A DNA stretch of 64,000 nucleotides, from positions 178,716-242,715 of the forward strand of contig NZ_JALKBA010000005.1 of NCBI RefSeq assembly GCF_023015805.1, given 5' to 3'. This document shows, one piece after another, positions 8,403 through 17,400 of this stretch; within the stretch, counting starts at the first letter, position 1, and the number at the start of each line of letters is the position of its first letter. This DNA comes from Cellulophaga sp. F20128 (GTDB lineage: Bacteria > Bacteroidota > Bacteroidia > Flavobacteriales > Flavobacteriaceae). The position numbers and the translations under genes are program-made. The notes under the pieces were generated by a model, which was not told the DNA's origin, made no database searches, and saw nothing but the letters and a program-made list of their open reading frames with translations.

Positions 8403-9644
8403 ATGAACAAAAAAAAACTACTCCTAATAGGGATACCAGTACTCCTGTTAATTGTTGGCTACACATTCTTCGGAGGAACCAGTGATGAAGACGTTGCCAT
8501 TACCACAACCGTTGTAAAAGGTGATTTTTTAAATGAAGTCATTATCTCGGGCGAAGCCCAATCTACCAGTTCTCAAAACATAGATGGGCCTTCAGAAATG
8601 CGGAATTACAATCTATACGATGTAAAAATTCAAGACTTAATACCAGAAGGTACCATTGTTAAAAAAGGCGATTATGTTGGCAAATTAGACCAATCTGGTG
8701 TCAATGGAAAAATTATAGATGAGCGCTTAAATCTAGAAACGGCACAGTCTCAATATACACAGCAACAATTAGACACCACACTTTCTTTAAAGCAAGAACG
8801 CACGGCCATAAAAGATTTGCTTTTTAACATCCAAGAAGATGAATTAGAATTAAAACAATCCATTTACGAGCCGCCAGCAACCATTAGAAAATTAGAAATA
8901 AATATAGAGCGATCTCAAAGAGATTTAAAAGAAAAAAAAGAAGATTATTCTATTATAGAAAGAAAAGCCATCGCAAAAATGGTCGGTGTTGCCAATCAGG
9001 TTTCCAAAACGCAAAAGCGGTTGGATGAACTAATTGAATTACAAAAATCTTTTACCATATATTCTGATGCCGACGGAATGATAACTTATCTAAAGCGAGG
9101 CTCTAGTAAAAGGCAAACTGGATCTGGCATTAGCCCATGGGATCCTACAATTGCCACACTACCCGATTTAACCAAAATGGAATCTAAAACCTATTCTAAC
9201 GAGGTAGATATTCGTAAAATCAAAGAAGACCTCCCCGTTACTGTAGGCTTTGATGCTTTCCCTAACATTACACTAAAAGGTAAAGTTACCAGTGTAGCTA
9301 ACGTAGGAGAAAATAAAAGCGGTTCGGATATTAAGCTCTTTCAAGTATTGGTGAATTTAGAAGAAATCAATGATAATATTAGGCCTGGTATGACTACCTC
9401 AAACAGGATACTAATTCACAAAGAAGAAAATGTACTTATGCTTCCCCTAGAAGCAATTTTTACCAAGGACTCTATAAGCTATGTCTATTCCAAATCTGGT
9501 TTTTCTACCAATAAAAAACAAGTTGCATTAGGGAATTCTAATGTAGATAAGGTAATTATAACAGAAGGAGTAAATGAAGGAGAGGTCGTTTACCTAAGCA
9601 AACCAGAAGATATGGAAGAAAAAAGTATTACGCTATTAAAGTAA
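8403..9644 (+). CDS. HlyD/MacA-like periplasmic adaptor subunit
   Basis: 413 residues from ATG 8403 (MNKKKLLLIGIPVLLLIVGY), giving an N-terminal membrane anchor. It continues with a biotinyl-lipoyl-like half motif (GEAQSTSSQNIDG; IPEGTIVKKGDYVGKLDQ), then a long Glu/Lys/Gln-rich coiled-coil hairpin (about residues 90-215). The second lipoyl half, beta-barrel and membrane-proximal domains follow (DADGMITYLKRGS, ITLKGKVTSVANVG, LLPLEAIF). Adaptors of this class bridge an inner-membrane transporter and a TolC channel. It is the first gene of a three-gene operon with a FtsX/MacB permease (8-base gap) and a TolC protein. Confidence 0.88.
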   Translation: MNKKKLLLIGIPVLLLIVGYTFFGGTSDEDVAITTTVVKGDFLNEVIISGEAQSTSSQNIDGPSEMRNYNLYDVKIQDLIPEGTIVKKGDYVGKLDQSGVNGKIIDERLNLETAQSQYTQQQLDTTLSLKQERTAIKDLLFNIQEDELELKQSIYEPPATIRKLEINIERSQRDLKEKKEDYSIIERKAIAKMVGVANQVSKTQKRLDELIELQKSFTIYSDADGMITYLKRGSSKRQTGSGISPWDPTIATLPDLTKMESKTYSNEVDIRKIKEDLPVTVGFDAFPNITLKGKVTSVANVGENKSGSDIKLFQVLVNLEEINDNIRPGMTTSNRILIHKEENVLMLPLEAIFTKDSISYVYSKSGFSTNKKQVALGNSNVDKVIITEGVNEGEVVYLSKPEDMEEKSITLLK

Positions 9645-9652
9645 GAATTACG

Positions 9653-11038
9653 ATGATAGATAAAATACTTTTAGAAAAAATTAAATCTAATTTTAACGAA
9701 GCTATACGGGTTGTTATAATCAACAAAGTACGTACTTTTTTAACCGCATTAGGTATAATTTTCGGAGTCGCTGCAGTAATAACAATGTTATCTATTGGCA
9801 ATGGCGCAGAAAAAGAGATTCTAGCTCAATTAGAGTTGGTAGGTGTAAATAATATAGTTATCACGCCTATTGCCGATGATGGTGATGAGAGCTCCTCTGA
9901 GGAAGGCGGTGATGAAGGCCCCAATGAAACTACACGATTTTCGAAAGGACTCGATTTATTGGACATAACCAGTATTCAAGAGAATGTTCCTACGGTTAAG
10001 CTATTAAGTCCCGAAATAATCCTAGAAACATATGTTATAAAAAAAGGAAGACAAAACTCCGTTAAACTAATTGGCGTTAATAATTCATTTTTTAAAACCT
10101 CAAATATTAATATTGGAAGGGGAAACTATTTTTCTGAACTACAAGCAACAAATGCAGCACCGGTTTGTATCATAGGTGAGAAGGTAGAAAAAAAATTATT
10201 CCCAGGAGAAAGTGCTTTAGGCAAACAAATAAAAGTTAAGGATGTTTGGCTAAAGGTAATTGGTATTATTGATGAAAAGCTTATCTCTGAAAAAGCCCAA
10301 GAGAATTTAGGTATACGAGATTTAAATGAGGATATATACGTTCCTATTAAGACCTTTTTAGTACGTTATAAGGACCGAAAAACATCGAACAGCAACATCC
10401 AAGCTTCAGGCAATTTTGGCAATATTATTTTTATGGGCGGAGGCGGAGGAAATAGTGGCCCAAAAAAAAGAACGCCTAGAGGAAATTACCATCAAATAGA
10501 TAAATTAACCATACAAGTAAATAATTCTAACGAATTAAAAGCGACAGCAGAAGTGGTAAGTAAACTGCTAAAAAGAAAACATAATGATGTGCTGGACTTT
10601 GAAATTACCATTCCTATTCATTTGTTAAAACAGCAGCAAAAGACCAAGCAAATTTTCAATATTGTACTCAGTATTATTGCCGGTATATCCTTATTAATTG
10701 GGGGTATTGGGATTATGAATATCATGCTTGCTTCAGTTTTAGAAAGAACCAAGGAAATAGGAATTATGAGGGCTATTGGGGCTACCAAACAAGATGTTAT
10801 TCTTCAGTTTTTATCCGAATCCGTTTTAATTAGTATCAGTGGTGGAATTATAGGTATAATTCTCGGCGTAGTAGCTTCATATGGGTTACAACTAGTCACC
10901 GGCATAGAAACTATTATTTCTATGAATTCTATTATTTTATCCTTCTTTGTTGCGACTTTTATAGGGCTCATTTTTGGAGTGCTTCCTGCTAAATCTGCAG
11001 CAAATAAAAATCCGATAGAAGCCATACGACGCGAATAA
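9653..11038 (+). CDS. MacB-like ABC transporter permease (no ATPase domain)
   Basis: 461 residues. TM1 is near residues 22-48 (VRTFLTALGIIFGVAAVITM), followed by a periplasmic MacB_PCD domain of about 270 residues and a C-terminal FtsX domain (about 337-455) with three helices. GIGIMNIMLASVLERTKEIG and the MRAIGATKQDVILQFLSES coupling region are typical of MacB/LolC-type permeases. The periplasmic part has an unusual acidic Ser/Glu insertion (DDGDESSSEEGGDEG) and a Gly-rich stretch (MGGGGGNSG). No nucleotide-binding subunit is fused or encoded nearby, so it must be supplied from elsewhere. Probably exports a hydrophobic compound or peptide with the flanking adaptor and TolC. Confidence 0.87.
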   Translation: MIDKILLEKIKSNFNEAIRVVIINKVRTFLTALGIIFGVAAVITMLSIGNGAEKEILAQLELVGVNNIVITPIADDGDESSSEEGGDEGPNETTRFSKGLDLLDITSIQENVPTVKLLSPEIILETYVIKKGRQNSVKLIGVNNSFFKTSNINIGRGNYFSELQATNAAPVCIIGEKVEKKLFPGESALGKQIKVKDVWLKVIGIIDEKLISEKAQENLGIRDLNEDIYVPIKTFLVRYKDRKTSNSNIQASGNFGNIIFMGGGGGNSGPKKRTPRGNYHQIDKLTIQVNNSNELKATAEVVSKLLKRKHNDVLDFEITIPIHLLKQQQKTKQIFNIVLSIIAGISLLIGGIGIMNIMLASVLERTKEIGIMRAIGATKQDVILQFLSESVLISISGGIIGIILGVVASYGLQLVTGIETIISMNSIILSFFVATFIGLIFGVLPAKSAANKNPIEAIRRE

Positions 11039-11083
11039 TATTTAACTAAAATTCGATTTCATCAATCAAAAAACAATCCAATT

Positions 11084-12544
11084 ATGAAGAACTCTATATT
11101 CCTATTGTTTCTTATTTTTTCTGTAGTAACCTTTGGGCAAACTAAAATTATCACCTTGTCAGATGCCATTGAAATTGCAAAAAAGAAATCTCCCGAATAC
11201 AAAACACTACTAAACACTTCCCAGGCTAGCTATTGGCGCAATAGAAATTTTGTGGCTGAATTTTTACCGCAATTTCGATTAATAGCAACCTTGCCACAGT
11301 ATTCAAATTCCATACAACGAATTACCAACGATGAAGGACAGGATATTTTTGTGAGCCAAAACCAATCTAGAATAGACGGCCGTTTAGCCATTTCACAACA
11401 AGTACCCTTTACAGGAGGATCCCTTTCTTTAAATTCACAAATACAACGTATAGATCGATTTGGAGATAGTGAATCTACCAATTATTCCTTAACGCCTCTA
11501 TCTATAAACTACTATCAAAACTCCTTATTTTACAATCCTTTTAAATGGGATAAAAAAATTGAACCCTTATTGTATGAAGAGGCGAAACGAGCTTTCGTAG
11601 AAAGAATGGAAGATATCTCTTTAAGCAGTTGTCGCCTTTATTTTGGGCTTTTAAAAGCGCAGGTACGCTTAAAAAATGCCAATACAAATTTATCCAATCA
11701 AGATACCCTACTCCAAATTGCAAAGGGCAGGTTTAAAATTGGTAAAATTGCGGAGAATGATTTGCTACAAATGGAATTAAGTCATTTAAATTCTAAAAAT
11801 ACAGTAAGCACAAATACCATTTTGTTAAAAAAAACATCCCAAGATTTAACTCGATTTTTAGAATTAAAAACAGAATTTATAGAATTAGAAATTCCGGAAA
11901 AACTAACAGCTTTTACAGTAAGTGTAGAGAAGGCGATGGAAGAGGCTAAAAACAATAGAAAATCTGTTATCGAATTTAGAAGAAGACGCTTACAAGCCGA
12001 AAAGCGTTTGGCAGAAGTAAAAGGAAATAATAGGCTAGAAATAAGTGTAAATGCAAATTTTGGCCTAAACAAGCAAGCCGAAGAGTACGACCTTCTTTTT
12101 CAAGATTATGACCAACAGCAAAATCTTTCTGTTACCTTGGGTATTCCTATTTTTGACTGGGGTGTTTCTAAATCCAGACGTAAAATGGCAGAAGCAGATT
12201 TAGGCTTGGTAGAAACAAACCTAGAGCAAGAACAACAAGCCTTTGAACAAGAAATATTTCTACATACCTTAAATTGGTCCATTCAAAGAGATTTTTTAGC
12301 TACATCTGAAAAAGCAAAAGAGGTGGCCAGAAAAAGGTACGATATTACCAAAGAACGATACATCTTAGGGAAAATTACCATTACGGATTTAAATTTAGCG
12401 CAACAAGAAATGGATAAGGCCGAATTGGAATACCTTAACTCTTTAGAGAACTTCTGGACCGATTATTACATTTTAAGAAAACTAACCCTTTATGATTTTA
12501 TCGCTGATAAAAAACTAGAAAACAGCAATTTATTGTTTGAATAA
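11084..12544 (+). CDS. TolC family outer membrane efflux protein
   Basis: 486 residues with a signal peptide (MKNSIFLLFLIFSVVTFGQ). Two OEP repeats are visible: the first with LSDAIEIAKKKSPEYKTLLN and the second beginning near VEKAMEEAKNNRKSVIEF. Both contain long helical stretches that build the trans-periplasmic tunnel (LLKAQVRLKNANTNLSNQD; YDITKERYILGKITITDLN). It completes the adaptor-permease-channel operon (45-base gap). The organisation supports a tripartite MacAB-TolC-like exporter. Confidence 0.88.
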   Translation: MKNSIFLLFLIFSVVTFGQTKIITLSDAIEIAKKKSPEYKTLLNTSQASYWRNRNFVAEFLPQFRLIATLPQYSNSIQRITNDEGQDIFVSQNQSRIDGRLAISQQVPFTGGSLSLNSQIQRIDRFGDSESTNYSLTPLSINYYQNSLFYNPFKWDKKIEPLLYEEAKRAFVERMEDISLSSCRLYFGLLKAQVRLKNANTNLSNQDTLLQIAKGRFKIGKIAENDLLQMELSHLNSKNTVSTNTILLKKTSQDLTRFLELKTEFIELEIPEKLTAFTVSVEKAMEEAKNNRKSVIEFRRRRLQAEKRLAEVKGNNRLEISVNANFGLNKQAEEYDLLFQDYDQQQNLSVTLGIPIFDWGVSKSRRKMAEADLGLVETNLEQEQQAFEQEIFLHTLNWSIQRDFLATSEKAKEVARKRYDITKERYILGKITITDLNLAQQEMDKAELEYLNSLENFWTDYYILRKLTLYDFIADKKLENSNLLFE

Positions 12545-12641
12545 TAGCAGAGTTTAGGTTACCCGTCAATTATCGGAAATATAGAAAGTAAAGGCTGAAT
12601 GCCATTGCGGATACAAAAGTGGTTAAATTCTAGAATTGTCA

Positions 12642-12671
12642 TTGGCTATCCTTAAGCTTTTTATACATTTA
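12642..12671 (+). promoter_or_regulatory. Putative promoter of oxyR
   Basis: TTG at 12642-12644, a 19-base spacer and TACATTTA at 12664-12671, one mismatch from TAnnTTTG. It ends 19 bases before the oxyR ATG. Confidence 0.55.
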
Positions 12672-12690
12672 TGGTTTAAAATTAGGACTG

Positions 12691-13632
12691 ATGACAATTA
12701 CACAATTACAATATGTTTTAGCTGTTGCTAAATATCAGAATTTCACCCTTGCTGCCGAAAAAAGCTTTGTTACCCAGCCTACCCTAAGTATGCAAGTACA
12801 AAAGCTTGAAGATGAATTAGACATACAAATTTTTGATCGCAGTAAAAAGCCAATCTCTATTACTGAAGTGGGTGAAAAAATTGTGGCCCAAGCAAAGAAT
12901 ATTGTCAATGAAGCAGACAGGATTAAAGATATTGTAGATCAAGAAAAAGGATTTATTGGAGGAGAATATATTTTAGGCATTATCCCTACCGTTATGCCTA
13001 CGCTTTTACCCATGTTCTTAAAAGCATTTATTTCCAAATACCCAAAGGTGAACCTTATTATAAAAGAACAAAGCACAAACACCCTAATACGCAATTTACA
13101 AGACGGACAAGTAGATGCTGCCATTGCCGCAACACCCTTGGAGATTGAATTTATTAAGGAGCGACCTTTGTATTACGAGCCCTTTGTTGGTTATGTACCC
13201 AAACAACACAGATTAGCAAACAGTGAAAAGTTAAAACCGGAAGATTTAAATATTGACGACATACTCCTTTTACAAGACGGTCATTGTTTTAGAGATGGTG
13301 TAATAAACCTCTGTAAATCATCAAAAAATGCTTCGGTTGATCATTTTCAATTGCAAAGTGGTAGTTTTGAAACCTTGATAAATTTATCCAATGAAGGTTT
13401 AGGGATGACACTTCTCCCCTATCTAAATACCTTGGAATTAGACAGTTCAAAAAAAGAGAATCTAAAACATTTTGAAACTCCATCACCGGCGCGTGAAGTA
13501 AGTCTTGTCTATCACAAAAAAGAACTTAAAATGCAAATAACAAATGCGCTCCACGAAGTAATAACCGCTGTAGTACGAGGCGCCATTGCATTTCAAGATG
13601 TAAAAATTATTAGCCCCTTAAATAAAAATTAA
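12691..13632 (+). CDS. oxyR: OxyR, LysR-type peroxide-sensing regulator
   Basis: 313 residues. The N-terminal winged HTH reads MTITQLQYVLAVAKYQNFTL followed by PTLSMQVQKLEDELDIQIFD. The substrate-binding domain has DGHCFRDGVINLCKSS, which places cysteines at residues 199 and 208, the same numbering as the redox pair of E. coli OxyR. The protein should therefore form the peroxide-induced disulfide and activate catalase, Dps and thioredoxin-type genes. dps (7526-8005) and trxB (26614-27561) are in this window. It is a single-gene unit ending before a strong terminator at 13777. Confidence 0.92.
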   Translation: MTITQLQYVLAVAKYQNFTLAAEKSFVTQPTLSMQVQKLEDELDIQIFDRSKKPISITEVGEKIVAQAKNIVNEADRIKDIVDQEKGFIGGEYILGIIPTVMPTLLPMFLKAFISKYPKVNLIIKEQSTNTLIRNLQDGQVDAAIAATPLEIEFIKERPLYYEPFVGYVPKQHRLANSEKLKPEDLNIDDILLLQDGHCFRDGVINLCKSSKNASVDHFQLQSGSFETLINLSNEGLGMTLLPYLNTLELDSSKKENLKHFETPSPAREVSLVYHKKELKMQITNALHEVITAVVRGAIAFQDVKIISPLNKN

Positions 13633-13776
13633 TTTAAACAAGCAGCAGTTAAAAGAATTGATATAGCCCTAATAGAACCGAGGTGTAATATGCAATCCAT
13701 TAATTCGGTTTACACTAATGCGCAATTCATTCTCACTTTGAAGGTGCAAAATGAAAGCATCAAAGCCTTTTGAAAT

Positions 13777-13810
13777 AAAAAAGAGCCACCTTAAAGGGTG
13801 GCTCTTTTTT
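13777..13810. terminator. Bidirectional intrinsic terminator
   Basis: A perfect 14-base stem (13777-13790 with 13797-13810) containing AGAGCCACC, six-base loop, A-run and T-run on the two sides. It ends oxyR on the + strand, and its T-run overlaps the stop codon of the small - strand gene. Confidence 0.9.
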
Positions 13811-14006
13811 AATCCTTAATGTAGATCATACATTGTCTTAATTCTGGTTTATCCGATAAAAAGGAGATTAACCAAAGTTTTAATTCATCAATTTCGTAGG
13901 GGCGTAATCTTGAAGTTGCTTTTTCTAATTCTCTGCAAAATAACATTGCGTCGAAACTTACTTTCTGAAGTACTGTTTTAGTGTAATCAAACATTGCTCT
14001 TGCCAT
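13809..14006 (-). CDS. Small conserved flavobacterial protein, 65 aa
   Basis: 65 residues from ATG 14006 (MARAMFDYTKTVLQKVSFDA); a GTG at 14033 would add nine residues and is less likely. The sequence MLFCRELEKATSRLRPYEID and LKLWLISFL looks helical, acidic-basic mixed and soluble. I recall near-identical short proteins in many Flavobacteriaceae genomes, so it is probably real; no function is known. The stop codon lies within the T-run of the terminator shared with oxyR, leaving essentially no 3' UTR. Confidence 0.7.
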   Translation of the reverse strand: MARAMFDYTKTVLQKVSFDAMLFCRELEKATSRLRPYEIDELKLWLISFLSDKPELRQCMIYIKD

Positions 14007-14092
14007 TGATAAAATAATTAAATTATTATTCACTAAATTTAACGATAAAAGGTATTACATTATTCTATATGAAATGTTAAATATTAGTTATA

Positions 14093-15406
14093 TTGGTTAA
14101 ATTATCGACAATCTCAAAAACAGATTTACTAAAATTTGGTAAAAAATTTAGTTTATCCCTAATAACCACAATGCTTCTAAGTGGTTGTGTTTCTACTAAA
14201 AAAACGATTTCTAGAACGACTACTAAAAAACTAGCTTCTGAAGTCTTCCAAAACCACTATGCAGGGTTCATAGTTTACAATCCAGAAAGCAAAGAAGTAG
14301 TATATGAGCATAATAGCCAAAAATATTTTACACCGGCTAGCAACACCAAGATCTTTACACTGTATGCCAGTTTAAAATTATTACCAAAATTTAGCCCCGC
14401 TTTAAAATATAGTTATAAAAACGATAGTACCTATATTCAAGGTACCGGTAACCCTACCCTATTACATTCTTATTTTAAAGATACAAGTACCATTAACTTT
14501 TTAAAAGGACAAAGAAACATTGTGCTACACCTATCTAATTTTACATCAGATCGGTTTGGAGCCGGCTGGGCTTGGGAAGATTATGATACTTACTATTCAC
14601 CAGAACTCAGTGGTTTCCCCCTTTACGGCAATGTTTTAACTGCTTTTCAAACAGACTCCTTAGTCCTTTATCCAAATTACTTTAGAGAAAACATTTCCTA
14701 TAAACCCAATGCCTTTAAAAGGGATATTGTATCCAATACATTTTATTTAAATCCCGTTTTAAAAGACACTTTAGAAATTCCTTTTAAAATAGATCAACCT
14801 TTAATTAAAGAACTCTTAGAAAAAGAATTGGGGAAGAACATAACAATTTCCAAGGTGATGCCTGCCGCGGAAACAAATACCCTCTACAGTGTAGCAACAG
14901 ATTCTATAGCCCAAAGAATGATGTATGAAAGTGATAATTTTTTAGCGGAACAATTGCTCTTATTGTCCTCTAGTACGCTGTCTGACACCTTAAACACGAA
15001 AAAGGTTATTCAGCATGTTCTAGATTCTATTTTAACAGATTTAAAACAAAAACCAAGATGGGTAGACGGTTCTGGGCTTTCGCGCTATAATTTATTTACA
15101 CCAGAATCCTTTGTTCAAGTTTTAGACAAACTATATACAGAAATACCTAAAGAGCGCTTGCTTTCATTATTCCCGGCTGGCGGTGTATCTGGCACTTTAA
15201 AAAACTGGTACAAAGGAAAGGCTACACCCTATATTTTTGCAAAGTCTGGTTCATTGGGTAATAACTATTGCTTAAGTGGATATTTGATTGCCAATTCTGG
15301 AAAAACCCTAATATTTAGCTTTATGAACAATCATTTTATGCACAGTTCCTCTGCTATAAAACTAGAAATGCAGCAACTATTAGAAATGATTCGTGATACT
15401 TATTAA
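14093..15406 (+). CDS. dacB: D-alanyl-D-alanine carboxypeptidase/endopeptidase, DacB (S13) family lipoprotein
   Basis: 437 residues. All three penicillin-binding motifs are present: SNTK (Ser83-Lys86, nucleophile), SDN (280-282) and KSG (384-386). The N-terminus gives a lipobox LLSGC with Cys32. The frame has no usable ATG upstream of this signal: a stop precedes it at 14078 and the first internal ATG (residue 27) would cut the signal off, so TTG at 14093 is the probable start. S13 enzymes trim the terminal D-Ala of peptidoglycan pentapeptides and can cleave cross-links in the periplasm. Single-gene unit. Confidence 0.87.
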   Translation: MVKLSTISKTDLLKFGKKFSLSLITTMLLSGCVSTKKTISRTTTKKLASEVFQNHYAGFIVYNPESKEVVYEHNSQKYFTPASNTKIFTLYASLKLLPKFSPALKYSYKNDSTYIQGTGNPTLLHSYFKDTSTINFLKGQRNIVLHLSNFTSDRFGAGWAWEDYDTYYSPELSGFPLYGNVLTAFQTDSLVLYPNYFRENISYKPNAFKRDIVSNTFYLNPVLKDTLEIPFKIDQPLIKELLEKELGKNITISKVMPAAETNTLYSVATDSIAQRMMYESDNFLAEQLLLLSSSTLSDTLNTKKVIQHVLDSILTDLKQKPRWVDGSGLSRYNLFTPESFVQVLDKLYTEIPKERLLSLFPAGGVSGTLKNWYKGKATPYIFAKSGSLGNNYCLSGYLIANSGKTLIFSFMNNHFMHSSSAIKLEMQQLLEMIRDTY

Positions 15407-15505
15407 TCATTTCTACGATCTATGGTTAACACTAAAAACAAATCACCTACCTTATATTAAAAATTAGCCTTGGAACTGTTTTAATTTCTCAAAATAAAAA
15501 GAATA

Positions 15506-17044
15506 ATGAAATTCAAAATCCTATTACAAATAAAGTGTTTAATTGTTGCACTCTTCACATTCTTTTGTGTCAATTTATCTATTTCACAGGATAAAGGAAG
15601 TAGCGCACCAAACATTATCATTTTTCTAATTGATGACATGGGGTTAATGGATACTTCAGTTCCATTTTTAACAGATTCGAATGGTATTTCGGTAAAACAT
15701 CCGCTGAATGATTATTATAAAACCCCGAATATGAAATTGCTGGCAGAGCAAGGTGTTCGCTTTACTAATTTTTATGCCCACTCGGTTTGTTCTCCTTCTC
15801 GCACCTCAATTTTAACAGGTCAGAATTCTGCTCGTCATAGGGTCACCAATTGGATTAAATCTGAGGATAACAATCGCACCCAATTTGGGCCTGAAAATTG
15901 GAATTGGAAAGGGCTTACAAAAGCATCAGTAACCCTTCCGAGAATTTTACAGCATGCAGGTTATAAAACAATTCATATAGGCAAAGCACACTTTGGACCC
16001 TTCAACAGTGAGGGTGAAGATCCACGTAGTTTAGGTTTTGATGTTAACATTGCTGGGAGCTCCATTGGGCAACCAGGAAGTTACCTTGGAACAGAGGAAT
16101 TTGGACATCTAGGTGGTAATAAGTCAAGGGCTGTTCCTGATTTAGACAAATATCACGGTAAAGATATATTCTTGACCGAAGCATTGACATTGGAAGCAAA
16201 TATAGCCATATCTCAAGCAAAAGAAGAAGGCAAACCTTTCTTCCTTAATATGTCGCATTATGCTGTACACGCGCCATTTTATTCGGACCCACGTTTTCAA
16301 AAAAATTATAGTAACTCCGGTAAATCAAAAAAAGCTCAGGCTTATGCTACATTAATTGAAGGTATTGATAAATCATTAGGAGATATTTTACAGCACGTCA
16401 AAGATATAGGATTGGGAGAAAATACCCTTATTTTATTCTTGGGAGATAATGGTTCAGATGCCCCCTTACCCATTGAAAATGATTACAGTAGTTCATCTCC
16501 ATTGAAAGGCAAAAAAGGAAATCATTGGGAAGGTGGTATGCGTATCCCATTTATTGCATCATGGGTTACGCCCAATGAAAACAAACCCATTCAAGAAAAG
16601 TTACCAATTGCGAGTAATACCATTCAACAACAAATGGGCTCTATTTTGGATATATTTCCAACCCTACTTCAAATTACCAATAGCAAATGGCCAAAAAGTC
16701 ATAAAATTGATGGTTTTTCACTTAAAGACCAGCTAAATGCTAAGCAAAACAATAGGCGGAATGAGTTATTTCTCAACCATTTTCCTCATAGTCATCGCAG
16801 TAATTACTTTACCAGCCTTGTTAAATCTAACTGGAAAATTATCTATCATTATCAAATAGAGGGTCAACCTCGTTATGAACTATTCAACCTAAAAGAAGAC
16901 CCCTTTGAGTCTAATAATCTAGCTAGTAAAAATCCCAAACAACTCAAAATTATGATGAAGATTTTATCCCTTGAATTGAAAAGAAAAAAGGCACTATATC
17001 CCGAGATCGAGAAAAAGCCATTAGAACTTATTATGCCCAGATAA
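15506..17044 (+). CDS. Secreted sulfatase (arylsulfatase family S1)
   Basis: 512 residues with a signal peptide (hydrophobic 9-27). The sulfatase core has the metal-binding IIIFLIDDMG (Asp43, Asp44) and the modification motif CSPSR at 95-99, whose Cys95 should be converted to formylglycine. Further hallmarks are HIGKAHFGP, FLGDNGSDAP and the C-terminal YELFNLKEDPFESNNLA. Such enzymes desulfate algal polysaccharides in marine Bacteroidota; the actual glycan is not predictable. A formylglycine-generating-enzyme-like lipoprotein is encoded at 27672. A broken secreted-enzyme gene follows immediately, suggesting loss of a larger polysaccharide locus. Confidence 0.9.
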   Translation: MKFKILLQIKCLIVALFTFFCVNLSISQDKGSSAPNIIIFLIDDMGLMDTSVPFLTDSNGISVKHPLNDYYKTPNMKLLAEQGVRFTNFYAHSVCSPSRTSILTGQNSARHRVTNWIKSEDNNRTQFGPENWNWKGLTKASVTLPRILQHAGYKTIHIGKAHFGPFNSEGEDPRSLGFDVNIAGSSIGQPGSYLGTEEFGHLGGNKSRAVPDLDKYHGKDIFLTEALTLEANIAISQAKEEGKPFFLNMSHYAVHAPFYSDPRFQKNYSNSGKSKKAQAYATLIEGIDKSLGDILQHVKDIGLGENTLILFLGDNGSDAPLPIENDYSSSSPLKGKKGNHWEGGMRIPFIASWVTPNENKPIQEKLPIASNTIQQQMGSILDIFPTLLQITNSKWPKSHKIDGFSLKDQLNAKQNNRRNELFLNHFPHSHRSNYFTSLVKSNWKIIYHYQIEGQPRYELFNLKEDPFESNNLASKNPKQLKIMMKILSLELKRKKALYPEIEKKPLELIMPR

Positions 17045-17124
17045 CCAATGGAATGCTTCTACGTTTTTAAAGTTAATATTATTCTAGCAAAAAAAAGTGA
17101 ATTCATTTAACCAAAAAAATAAAC

Positions 17125-17313
17125 TATGTTACTATTACCTCAAAATTACACTATTGCACATTTCTTATTCTCTTACTTTGCCTTTTAGGATTGAAATTAA
17201 ATGCACAAAATATTGACACCGATGTACCAATGGGCTGGGTTGTTGTTCGTGGATACGGACTTGAAACTACCACAGGGGGAGCAAATGAAGAAAAACAAAG
17301 GAATTTCCGATAG
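17125..17313 (+). pseudogene. Remnant of a secreted enzyme N-terminus (pectate-lyase-like)
   Basis: ATG 17125 opens a short frame that stops within 20 codons. In the neighbouring frame (from about 17131) the sequence reads as the end of a signal peptide, LILLLCLLGLKLNAQ, followed by NIDTDVPMGWVVVRGYGLET and TTGGANEE, then TAG at 17311. The TTGGA-type stretch after a signal resembles the N-terminus of secreted pectate lyases, a resemblance I cannot confirm. A frameshift near the start and loss of the whole catalytic part make this a pseudogene. It lies 80 bases after the sulfatase. Confidence 0.5.
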
Positions 17314-17400
17314 ATTCATTCTTTTTTAAACCTATCCATGGCTGACTCTTGTATAAGAATCAGCCAAAATAAATTATGCATTTCAATTGGTGTACAATAC

